Position numbers and translations under genes: made by a program. The notes under the pieces are model-generated. The model saw only the letters and a list, made by a program, of their open reading frames with translations, had not been told where the DNA came from and ran no database searches. A DNA stretch of 64,000 nt from Pseudomonadota bacterium (GTDB lineage: Bacteria > Pseudomonadota > Gammaproteobacteria > Steroidobacterales > Steroidobacteraceae), in the NCBI GenBank assembly GCA_023423935.1, contig JAFAEQ010000029.1, positions 62,001-126,000 of the forward strand. The letters run 5' to 3'. Positions within the stretch are counted from its first letter, which is position 1, and every line of letters begins with the position of its first letter. Below, piece after piece: positions 1-9,000 of the stretch.

Positions 1-1
1 C

Positions 2-2848
2 GCGGGCACGCGCTCGTTCAATTTCGCGAATCTCTCCGCGGATGGGATCAGCGCACTCGAGGTCTACAAAACAGGTCGCGCCGACATGGCGACCGGCGGT
101 ATCGGCGCGACCGTCAACGTGAAGACGGTGCGGCCATTCGATAACGAAGGCCTGGTCATGAACATCGGCGCGAAAGCGATTCATGACACCAACGTCGATG
201 CAGGCGATGAAGTCACACCCGAAGTGTCGGGGGTCTTCAGCTATGCCGATTCCGACAAGCGCTGGGGCGTGAGTCTCAATGCAAGCTATCAGAAGCGCGA
301 CAGCAGTGCGTCCGGCGCCACCGTGAACGATTGGCACATTCAGCCGTGGCATTCGAATCTCGCAGACAACAAGGGCGCGGCACCCCTGTTCGTGAACAAC
401 AACGGAACGGTCTATGGACCGAACGCGACTGCGGACGACTTCGTGCAGGCCGAGATCCGCAACGCGCCGGCGGACGGTCAGCTCTACGCCATCCCGAACG
501 ACATTCGCTATCACTTCTCCGATCGCGAGAGCGAGCGCACGAACACGCAACTGACGCTGCAGTTCGCGCCCTCGGATTCGATGACGCTCACGGCCGATTA
601 CGTGTACGCGGTTAACGAGCTCACGGAAGATCGCGGCGATCAGACGATCTGGATGCAGCGCAACGGCTTCTACTACCTCGAGTTCGACACGAACGAAGCG
701 GTCGCCACCCCCGTCGTCCTCAAGGAGCACACGGGCTCAGCGAAGGATTTCGGCTATGAGCAGCAGCATCGCGAACAGAAGAACGATCTGACCTCGGTCG
801 GCTTCAACGCGAGCTGGAACGTGAGCGATCGCGTCAACGTGGAGCTCGATTATCACGACTCGAAAGCCCGCAGCGTGCCGAACGATCCGATCACCGGCGG
901 CGGCGAAACCGCGTTCAGCCTTGCAGGCAAGTTCTCGGGGGACTGTCTGGCGTCCTATCCCAACGCGCCGGCAGGTGCGACACCCATCTGTCAGAACTCA
1001 GCGAATGCGTGGGACCAGGTCTTCTTCTTCAACAACGGATTGCCTGTCGCACAACGCACGCTGTTCGCAGACACCAATGCGATGCTCACAGGCAACGGCG
1101 GCAACAGCGATGTGTCGTTCAGCGATCAGACACTCGGATCGCAAGTGCTGCGCATCGCCTATCAGGGCCAGGAAACGACCATCGAGCAGTTCCGGCTCGG
1201 CAGCACGATCGAGATGGACGAAGGACGGTTCCAGTTCGGCGTGGAAACGCGTGACATGGAAATGAATGCGCGCGCGTCCGGCGGTTACATGGCCATGGGC
1301 GACTGGGGCGTGGCCGACTCAGGCAAGGTGCCGGATCTCGTTGCGCTCTTGCAGCCCTTCAGCCTCACGGGTGCATTCGACGACTTCAATCCTTCCGGAG
1401 CACCGACCGGCGGCTGGAAAGGCAATGCGGATACGCTCGGCTTGTGGGCCATTCAGCATGGCTACACCAACTGGAGCGAAGAGGCTGCGCCCGATGGCAA
1501 GCTGCGTTACAACCCGGGCTTCGCGAACGACGATGTCGTGCAGGAGAAGACGACCTCCTTCTATGTGCAGGTCGGATTCCGTGCCGATGTCGGCACGATG
1601 CCCGCCAATCTGCTGGTGGGAGCACGTTACGAAACGACCGATGTGAACGCCATCTCGTACATCCTGCCCACGAAGTACCTCACCTGGCAGGACGACAATG
1701 ATTTCCAGCAGACACAGTCGGGCGCCATCGCGGATATCGTCACGCGTTCTGAAACGGCGACTTACAACAATCTGCTGCCGAGCCTCGACTTCGACATCGG
1801 CGTTACCGACAGCATCAAGGCACGACTCGCCTACAGCAAGACGATTGCGCGCGCCAACTACAACAATCTCACAGCCATCGTGGATCCGAACGTTCCGGGC
1901 GGCTCGACGATCAACGGTTTCAAGGCGACCGCGACGGCCAACAACCCGGCACTGCTGCCGCTCGAATCGACGAACCTGGATGTGTCGGTCGAATGGTATT
2001 TCTCCGATAACGGTTACGTGTCCATCGGCTGGTTCGACAAGGACATCGTGAACTTCATCGGCCAGGGCGTGTTCAACGAACCGATCGTCGGCCTCGGCGG
2101 CGTCAACATCAAGGACCAGACGGCAGGTCCTCGTGCTCAGGCAGCACTGGCTGCGTTGCAGGCGCGCGGTGTGAGCCAGCCGAACGATTCTGAGCTCTTC
2201 ACCATGCTCGCGATGATCGAGCATCCGGAAGGCACGACATATCAGAACACGTTCTTTCCGGGCGGCGCGAGTAACTACAACGGCACGAACGATCAGCATG
2301 TCGCGTTCGCAACCGCATACGACGTCATCACCGAGCCCGAGGATCCCGATTACATCTTTGCCGTGCAGCGACCGGTGAACAACAAGGAGGCGAACATCCA
2401 CGGCTTCGAGTTCGGCGGCCAGTATTTCTTCGGCAACACCGGCTTCGGTGTCCTGGTGAACTACACGATCGTGAAAGGCGATGTGGGCTTTGACGACACG
2501 GCCGATCCGAGCGAGAACCAATTCGCGTTGTTGGGACTGTCCGATTCGGCGAATGCGGTGCTGATGTACGAGAAGTACGGCATCTCGGCGCGCATCGCCT
2601 ACAACTGGCGCGATGAATTCCTGCGGGCGGCGAACCAGGGTGCATGGCGCAATCCCATCTACGTCGATGAGTACGACCAGATCGACGTGAGCATTGGCTA
2701 CACCATCAACGATCACCTGTCGATTGCAGCCGAAGGCATCAACATCACCGGTGAGGATGTGCGCTGGCACGGACGCTCAGCTAAACAGCTGTGGCGGCTC
2801 GAGGATCAAAACCCGCGCTACAGCCTGGGAGCCCGCTACAAGTTCTAA
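2..2848 (+). CDS. TonB-dependent receptor, 5' end outside window
   Basis: This is the 3' part of an outer-membrane TonB-dependent receptor, an energised importer of a large or scarce ligand. The reading frame is open from base 2, well before the first ATG at 86, so the gene starts upstream of the window. The first visible residues are the end of the plug domain (NLSADGISALEVYKTGRAD then ATGGIGATVNVKT), typical of the Xanthomonas/Caulobacter receptor group. About 900 residues of alternating aromatic beta-strand and loop sequence follow, ending in the usual C-terminal aromatic (GARYKF). A strong terminator follows 28 bp after the stop. The ligand is unknown; no linked enzyme gives a clue. Confidence 0.93.
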   Translation, partial: AGTRSFNFANLSADGISALEVYKTGRADMATGGIGATVNVKTVRPFDNEGLVMNIGAKAIHDTNVDAGDEVTPEVSGVFSYADSDKRWGVSLNASYQKRDSSASGATVNDWHIQPWHSNLADNKGAAPLFVNNNGTVYGPNATADDFVQAEIRNAPADGQLYAIPNDIRYHFSDRESERTNTQLTLQFAPSDSMTLTADYVYAVNELTEDRGDQTIWMQRNGFYYLEFDTNEAVATPVVLKEHTGSAKDFGYEQQHREQKNDLTSVGFNASWNVSDRVNVELDYHDSKARSVPNDPITGGGETAFSLAGKFSGDCLASYPNAPAGATPICQNSANAWDQVFFFNNGLPVAQRTLFADTNAMLTGNGGNSDVSFSDQTLGSQVLRIAYQGQETTIEQFRLGSTIEMDEGRFQFGVETRDMEMNARASGGYMAMGDWGVADSGKVPDLVALLQPFSLTGAFDDFNPSGAPTGGWKGNADTLGLWAIQHGYTNWSEEAAPDGKLRYNPGFANDDVVQEKTTSFYVQVGFRADVGTMPANLLVGARYETTDVNAISYILPTKYLTWQDDNDFQQTQSGAIADIVTRSETATYNNLLPSLDFDIGVTDSIKARLAYSKTIARANYNNLTAIVDPNVPGGSTINGFKATATANNPALLPLESTNLDVSVEWYFSDNGYVSIGWFDKDIVNFIGQGVFNEPIVGLGGVNIKDQTAGPRAQAALAALQARGVSQPNDSELFTMLAMIEHPEGTTYQNTFFPGGASNYNGTNDQHVAFATAYDVITEPEDPDYIFAVQRPVNNKEANIHGFEFGGQYFFGNTGFGVLVNYTIVKGDVGFDDTADPSENQFALLGLSDSANAVLMYEKYGISARIAYNWRDEFLRAANQGAWRNPIYVDEYDQIDVSIGYTINDHLSIAAEGINITGEDVRWHGRSAKQLWRLEDQNPRYSLGARYKF

Positions 2849-2876
2849 ACCCTTTCGCCGCTGCGGAGCGCGATCT

Positions 2877-2908
2877 GGAGGCTGTCATTCGACAGCCTCC
2901 CCTTTTTT
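2877..2908 (+). terminator. Rho-independent terminator of the receptor gene
   Basis: A perfect 10-bp stem (2877-2886 with 2891-2900) closes an ATTC loop and is followed by CC and six T residues. It separates the receptor from the next gene. Confidence 0.92.
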
Positions 2909-2925
2909 CATCGATGGAGATCATC

Positions 2926-3759
2926 ATGACCCAACCCGCGCATTCGAGGCTCGAGCTCGACTTCATCGATACCCACGCGCGACTGCAGATCGCTCGTTTG
3001 CTTTTTGCCGGCGGCATCGGCGCACTCGGTGCGCTCACGCTGGGCTCTTCTGACTTTGCCTTTCAATGGCAACCCGTGCCTGCGAGCGTTCCTGCACGAG
3101 CAACGCTCGCACAAATCGTTGGGATCATTTTCATTGCAACCGCTGCGTTGCTCCTGGCCCCGCGAACGCTCCGCCTCGGCGCGGGAATACTCGCATCCGC
3201 ATTCTGGCTTTGGCAGCTACTGCTCCACGTGCCGCCGCTGATCAGCACCGGAGAAAACTGGCTCGGCGCTGCCGAGTTGCTCGCATTGTGCGGAGGCAGC
3301 CTGGCTTTCCTCGGCATGGTGAGCGATGACGATCGGGGTCGGCACGCAGCCGTAATCGGCAAGTATCTGTTCGCACTTGCACTACCGATCTTCGGCTGGT
3401 CGCACTTCTTTTACGCGGTACCTGCCTCGCAGCTGATCCCCGACTGGATTCCGGGCCGATTGTTCTTCACGTACCTCACGGGGACGGCGCACATTCTCGC
3501 GGGACTGAGCCTGCTCACCGGACTTCTGGCTCGCATCGCCGCGCCCTGGATCTGCATCATGTTCGCGTGCTTCATCGCCTTCCTGCACATCCCACGCGTG
3601 ATCGCAACACCGGCCAGCCGCTACGAATGGACCATGTTGCTCATGTCTGTCCTGCTTAGCGGTGCAGCCTGGTCGATTGCGGCTGTCGTGCGACGAGAAG
3701 AATCGCGGACGGCGATGAGAGAAGAGAGGGGGCTTGTGAGAGCTGACGCCAGGGGCTAG
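2926..3759 (+). CDS. DoxX-like membrane protein
   Basis: A 277-residue inner-membrane protein with about seven hydrophobic segments. The stretch around FGWSHFFYAVPASQLIPDWI and the following GTAHILAGLSLLTG resemble the DoxX/DoxD-like family. The ATG at 2926 is chosen because GGAG lies six bases upstream; an in-frame ATG at 2914 is possible. The gene sits just after the receptor's terminator, so it probably has its own promoter or depends on read-through. Its TAG stop lies inside the first CTAG of a repeat array, so the last residues (DARG) border repeat DNA. The function of such proteins is poorly defined. Confidence 0.8.
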   Translation: MTQPAHSRLELDFIDTHARLQIARLLFAGGIGALGALTLGSSDFAFQWQPVPASVPARATLAQIVGIIFIATAALLLAPRTLRLGAGILASAFWLWQLLLHVPPLISTGENWLGAAELLALCGGSLAFLGMVSDDDRGRHAAVIGKYLFALALPIFGWSHFFYAVPASQLIPDWIPGRLFFTYLTGTAHILAGLSLLTGLLARIAAPWICIMFACFIAFLHIPRVIATPASRYEWTMLLMSVLLSGAAWSIAAVVRREESRTAMREERGLVRADARG

Positions 3760-3782
3760 GTCCTAGGCGCTAGGTCCTAGGT
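3756..3782. repeat. CTAG-rich repeat at gene end
   Basis: Four CTAG tetramers occur in 27 bp (GGCTAGGTCCTAGG motif twice). The first one contains the stop codon of the upstream gene. It is the same family as arrays near 58.4 kb and 61-62 kb. Confidence 0.85.
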
Positions 3783-3783
3783 T

Positions 3784-3873
3784 GTTCGGCTAAAGCCGAA
3801 CCCACAAAGAAGCAGCTGGCCAACTGGTCTGCTGGCCAGATAAGGAAGGCTACTTGTTCGGCTGAAGCCGAAC
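3784..3873. repeat. Two half copies of the TGTGGG/CCCACA hairpin element
   Basis: 18-bp palindromes GTTCGGCTAAAGCCGAAC (3784-3801) and GTTCGGCTGAAGCCGAAC (3856-3873), each followed by CCCAC. They are single arms of the two-hairpin element found complete at 3969 and 4047. A short CTAG-rich stretch (TTCTGGCTAGCTGACTAG, about 3913-3930) follows. Confidence 0.85.
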
Positions 3874-3968
3874 CCACTGTGAAACTCGCGGCAGCAGCCG
3901 CTCCGACTCTTGTCTTCTGGCTAGCTGACTAGTTGGTTAGTTGGCTAATGACTTGCGCAGCATTCACC

Positions 3969-4028
3969 TGTGGGTCCGACTTTAGTCGGACTGAATTTGT
4001 CCTCTGTTCGGCTAAAGCCGAACCCACA
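3969..4028 (+). repeat. Two-hairpin interspersed element, copy A
   Basis: 60 bp, opening with TGTGGG and closing with CCCACA. It contains two 18-bp palindromes, GTCCGACTTTAGTCGGAC and GTTCGGCTAAAGCCGAAC, separated by about 24 bp. Confidence 0.88.
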
Positions 4029-4046
4029 GCAGGAGCCTCTCTCCCC

Positions 4047-4105
4047 TGTGGGTCCGACTTTAGTCGGACTGACTTTGTCCTCTGTTGGCTGAAGCCGAAC
4101 CCACA
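4047..4105 (+). repeat. Two-hairpin interspersed element, copy B
   Basis: 59 bp in the same orientation as copy A and 18 bp after it. The second palindrome has lost one base (GTTGGCTGAAGCCGAAC). Confidence 0.86.
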
Positions 4106-4129
4106 GGTGAGACTCGCGGCTAAGCCGAC

Positions 4130-4396
4130 TCAATGCCGCTCGCTGCGAGTCCCTTCGATGCCGCCGTCGTCGCTGGGGAGATCTTCGTCCTCGCCCGTCT
4201 CGCCGGCTCCGCGCGTGGCGCGCACCGTGCGCTGGTTCTCGGGTACCGGATCGCCGATCTCGACGTTGTCCGGCGACTCGTTACGCTCATCCTCTCCTTG
4301 CCACTGCTGCGGATTCTTGCCGCTGTCTTGCGACTGCCGCAGAGGTTTCTTCCTGTCCTGGCTCTGACTACCTGATGAGTTCTGTCGATTAGGCAT
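4130..4396 (-). CDS. Small hydrophilic acidic protein, hypothetical
   Basis: An 88-residue reading frame rich in Gln, Ser, Asp, Glu and Arg, with no hydrophobic segment. It begins MPNRQNSSGSQSQDRKK and has an acidic C-terminal half (ETGEDEDLPSDDGG). The composition is that of an intrinsically disordered protein. AGGTGA lies 4-5 bases upstream of the ATG. It stands alone between the repeat cluster and the exporter gene, on the opposite strand to both neighbours. No family is recognised; a chance ORF is possible, but the biased composition and ribosome site favour a real gene. Confidence 0.5.
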   Translation of the reverse strand: MPNRQNSSGSQSQDRKKPLRQSQDSGKNPQQWQGEDERNESPDNVEIGDPVPENQRTVRATRGAGETGEDEDLPSDDGGIEGTRSERH

Positions 4397-4551
4397 GGGT
4401 CACCTGTCGCTTTGCTGATGGGTGCCGGGAACAACGCATCGCGGCACGAGGAAGTGCCCACTCGTGACGTACGCGCATCACCCACACGTGGGAACCCAAT
4501 TCTGGCTGCCATACGTAGACTTCAGATCGTCGTCGACCGGCCAGGACCTTC

Positions 4552-6012
4552 GTGATCTCCTCTGACCCAAGCACCATCAAGCGCTATCTGCCATGGCTGG
4601 TGGCGACCGTGCTGTTCATGGAGCAGCTCGATTCCACCATCGTGAACACTGCGGTGCCTGCGATGGCCGAGAGTCTCGATGTCACGCCGCTCAGTCTCAA
4701 GGCTGTGGTGACGAGCTACATCGTGAGTCTGGCGGTGGGCATCCCGATCAGCGGTTGGATGGCGGATCGCTTCGGCACGCGGCGGGTGTTTGCGGTCGCA
4801 GTCAGTGTGTTCACCGTGAGCTCGATTGCATGCGGACTTGCGGTGAATGTGCCCATGCTCGTGGCCGCGCGCATCTTGCAAGGTGCGGGTGCTGCGATGA
4901 TGACGCCGGTGGGGCGACTCGCGATCGTGCGCACGTTCCCGAAGTCCGAGCTTCTGGCGGCCATGAACTTCGTGATCATTCCCGCGCTGATCGGCCCGCT
5001 CCTCGGACCCACGGTTGGGGGATTGATCGTTCACTGGCTGACGTGGCGGGAAATATTCTTCGTCAATGTGCCTGTCGGACTCGTCGCGTTGTGGCTCATT
5101 CGAAAGCACATGCCAGATTATCGCGATGACGCGCCCAAGCCTCTCGATGTCGTCGGCTTCGTATTGTTCGGCGCGGGCACCGCACTGCTGTCATGGATCC
5201 TCGAGATCTTCGGCGAGCACCGACTCGATCCGACATCGGTGGGCGTGCTCCTGCTGCTCGCGCTCGGATTGCTCGCCGCCTACATATTCCATGCGACGCA
5301 TACGCGCCATCCGCTGCTGCAGCTCGAGCTGTTCAAGGTGCGCACCTTCCGGATCTCGGTCGCAGGCGGATTCGTGACCCGGCTCGGCGTGAGCGGCCTG
5401 CCATTTCTGTTGCCGCTGCTCTATCAGCTTGGCCTGGGACTTCCTGCGTGGGAGTCGGGCCTGCTGATGATGCCGACGGCGGCGGCCGCGATGATCATGA
5501 AGCTCGTTGCTCCACGCTTGCTGCGACGATTCGGTTATCGACGCATCCTCATCGTGAACACCGTCATGATCGGCATCTCGATGAGCCTGTTCGCGACGGT
5601 CGATGCGAGCACACCACGTTCACTGATCGTGGTTCTGAGCCTGATTCAGGGCTTCTTCAACTCGCTGCAATTCACCAGCATGAACTCGATGGCCTATGCG
5701 GACCTCGAGACGCGCGATTCCAGCATGGGGAGCACGATTGCGAGCTCGATGCAGCGCCTGTCGATGAGCTTCGGCTTGGCCTTCGGCTCGCTGATCGCGG
5801 GCTGGTATCTCGGCGATCTGCCGCAGACCGATCACGAGTCGATCACCCGCGCATTGCACGGCGCACTGCTGACGATCGGTGGCATCACGATCCTCTCATC
5901 GCTCTCGTTCTGGGGACTGAAGCCCAACGACGGTCAGAGCGTCAGTCGCGGTTCCCCCGCGAAGGAAGCTCTACCTGCGGTCAACAACGAGATCGCCACT
6001 CCCGAACAATGA
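4552..6012 (+). CDS. MFS multidrug exporter, DHA2 (MdtD/EmrB-like)
   Basis: A 486-residue inner-membrane proton antiporter of the 14-helix drug family. Family motifs are visible: LDSTIVNTA in helix 1, the loop 2-3 motif GWMADRFGTRR, and the antiporter motif region IGPLLGPTVGG, followed by REIFFVNVPVG. The start is a GTG at 4552 with AGGA about eight bases upstream. The N-terminus most resembles MdtD. No periplasmic adaptor or outer-membrane factor is adjacent, so it probably exports to the periplasm alone. The stop is 15 bp from the end of the convergent sensor kinase gene. Confidence 0.9.
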   Translation: MISSDPSTIKRYLPWLVATVLFMEQLDSTIVNTAVPAMAESLDVTPLSLKAVVTSYIVSLAVGIPISGWMADRFGTRRVFAVAVSVFTVSSIACGLAVNVPMLVAARILQGAGAAMMTPVGRLAIVRTFPKSELLAAMNFVIIPALIGPLLGPTVGGLIVHWLTWREIFFVNVPVGLVALWLIRKHMPDYRDDAPKPLDVVGFVLFGAGTALLSWILEIFGEHRLDPTSVGVLLLLALGLLAAYIFHATHTRHPLLQLELFKVRTFRISVAGGFVTRLGVSGLPFLLPLLYQLGLGLPAWESGLLMMPTAAAAMIMKLVAPRLLRRFGYRRILIVNTVMIGISMSLFATVDASTPRSLIVVLSLIQGFFNSLQFTSMNSMAYADLETRDSSMGSTIASSMQRLSMSFGLAFGSLIAGWYLGDLPQTDHESITRALHGALLTIGGITILSSLSFWGLKPNDGQSVSRGSPAKEALPAVNNEIATPEQ

Positions 6013-6027
6013 CCGCTATTCCCCCGG

Positions 6028-9000
6028 CTAGCTGTTGACGGTCTTCGCCATGGGCTCGCTGGTGAAGCGCGCGAGCACCTCGTCCAGTTCTTTCACATTG
6101 ATCGGCTTGGTGAGATAGCCGTCCATGCCTGCGGCGAGACACAGGTCACGATCGCCCGCCATGGCATGCGCGGTGAGTGCGACCACCGGAACGCGAGTGC
6201 CGGCCTGCTGTTCGCGGCGGCGCAACTCCTGTGTGGCCTCGAGGCCATCGAGCTCCGGCATCTGCACATCCATGAGCACCAGATCGAACCGTTCCTTCTC
6301 GATCGCCGCTAACGCCTGATGGCCGTTGTGCGCCACGGTCACGCGATGCGAGCGCTTCTGTAGCAGCCTGACCATCAGGAGCTGATTCACGGCATTGTCT
6401 TCCGCGAGCAGGATGTTGAGCGATGCAGCCGTCGCGCTCGCGGATGTGGGTCGCGAAACGACGGCCTGCCGCGCGACAGGTTTGAGTGCACGAACCAACG
6501 CATCGCGCAGCTCATGCAGACGCGAGGGCTTCACCAGGAACTCCGTGACACCCAGCGCGCGGCAATTCGCCTCCTCTTCGCGCTGCGTGAAGGTGGTCAG
6601 CATCGCCACGATATTCATTTGCAGATCAGGCCGCTCGCGAATGCGCTCGATCAATTTGATGCCATCGACGTCGGGCATGCGGATATCGGTCAGCAACAAT
6701 CGGATCGGATTGCCTTCGTGTTCGGCGGCGTCGAGCAGACGCATGGCCTGTTCCGCATCAGCCGCAGTGTCCACGCGCATTCGCCAGTGGCGAAGTGCGA
6801 CCGACAACGCACGGCGGAACGTCTCGTTGTCGTCGACGACGAGGATCCGCACATCCGCGAGCTCTGCGGGCAGCGGCTGCTCAGGCTGGTCGATCGCGTC
6901 CATACGCACGGTGAAATGGAAGTCGCTGCCGCGGCCAGGCTCGCTTTCCAGCCAGATGCCGCCGTACATCATCGAGACGAGACGGCTCGAGATCGTAAGC
7001 CCCAGACCGGTACCGCCGAACTCCCGCGTCGTGGAGCTGTCGGCCTGCACGAACGGTCTGAAGATCTGTGTCTGGCGATCGCGTGGAATACCGATGCCCG
7101 TGTCGCTGACAGTGAATCTCAGCATGCAATCCGACCCGTCGCGCGCATCGACCGATAGCCGCACGACGACCTCGCCGCGCTCGGTGAACTTGATCGCATT
7201 GCCGATCAGATTCAGCAGCACCTGTCGCAGACGGTTCGAATCGCCGCGCACGACGGCCGGCACATCGCAGGCCACCTCGCTCACGAGCTCGAGTCCTTTC
7301 TGATGCGCGCGCAGGGCCAGCGTCTTCATCGCGGCATCCAGCGTTTCGCGCAGATCGAATTCGATCGATTCGAGCTCGAGCTTGCCAGCCTCGATCTTGG
7401 AGAAATCCAGAATGTCATTGATGACGATGAGCAATCCGTCGGCCGAGAGCTTCACCGTTTCGACGTATTCGCGTTGTTCACGCGTCAACTCCGTTTCCAG
7501 ACACAGCGAAGTCATGCCGAGAATGCCGTTCAGCGGCGTGCGGATCTCGTGACTCATGTTGGCCAGGAACTCGCTCTTGGCACGACTGGCGGATTCGGCC
7601 ACTTCGCGCGCCTTGCGTAGCGTCTCCTCCGCGTACTTGTGGAGTGTGATGTCGTTAGCGACACCGAGGATCCGCGTCGGCCTGCCCTGCTCATCCAGCA
7701 GCGGACGTTTGACCGTGTGCATCCAGCGCACCTGGCCGTCCGCACCCGTGTGCTCTTCGTCGACCTCTCTTTTCTCCCCGGCCTTCAACACTTGTTCGTC
7801 GTCGCGACGAAACTCATCGGCCTGTTCCGACACAATGCCGATCTCGATGTCCGTCTTGCCGATCATCTGCGCCGGATGCAGCCCGTGGGCTTCGGCAAGC
7901 GCGCGGTTGGCGAGCGAGAAGCGGCCTTGGGCATCCTTCACGAAAATGAAGTTCGGGCACATGTCGATGACCTGGCGCAGGAACGCGCGCTGGCTGTCGA
8001 TCTCAGCCGTCTGATGCTGAACGCGACGGCGCAGTGCCATGACCCACAGCATGGCGAGACAGATCGAAAGCATCAGCACGGACAGTGCCGGCCATGCATG
8101 TCGCAGATTCCACCAGGGCGCAGCCTTCACGACCGTAACGTCATCGGCTGAGCGCAACAGCAACCGGAAGGAAGCAGGCACGGAGGTGTAATCGCGGAAG
8201 AACAGAATCTGCCGCTGCACTGCCGTGACGCCGGTGAGACGCACGATGCTGCCCTCACGGAGATCCCCGAGCGGAATACCGCCATCGAGCTGGGCGTTGA
8301 AGTTCGTGTACGCATCCTGCAGCACCAGCGTTTGCTGAGCCGCGCCGCTCACATGACTCAGCACCCGCGCCTCGAGCGTGACGAGTCTGTTGTCGAGATC
8401 GCCGCTCAGGATCTGCTCGGCGGTCACGCGTTCCGGAACCACCGGCGCGCGATCTTCCAGGCGACGCACGATGGCATCTGAGATCACCGTGCCATGATCG
8501 CTCGGCGCCGGATAGCCGATCGCTTCGACGCGATCGCCCGGCTGTGCATCGGCATTGTTGGCATGCACGATCGCACTGCCGCTGTCGTCCTGCACATAGA
8601 GTGCACCCGGCAAGCGCAGCGTAACGACGCCGGTCACACGCGCCCGCCGACCGACGCCCGCGTGATTGGAGAAGCGCAGCAGTTGCTTGATCGGGCGGGT
8701 CTGCAGATCGCTCGTCCTGGTCGACGCAGCGTTGAGCACCTCCAGCGAGTCCGTGGAGTACACGAACATGCGATAGCCGGCGAGCACGCCATCGACCGTG
8801 AACACCGTGGCGAAGACACCGCGTACGCGAACTTTGGAATCAACCAGCTCTTCGAGCTTCGCAGGGTCTCCTGCATTCACCAGCAGCGCATTCACCACCC
8901 CGACCGGCGTGAGGAGATTGAACTTGTACCAGCTGCCGCCCCACGTGAACGGTCGAACCAGGCCTTCGATATCGACCCACTCGGAATCGTAGCTTCCCGA

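Noticed and set aside
1319..2770. 483-codon minus-strand frame inside the first TonB receptor
   Set aside because: Composition and position are those of an antisense shadow; the plus strand is unmistakably a receptor barrel.
3933..4367. 144-codon plus-strand frame across the repeat cluster
   Set aside because: Its first half is translated two-hairpin element sequence and its second half is antisense to the better-supported small gene.
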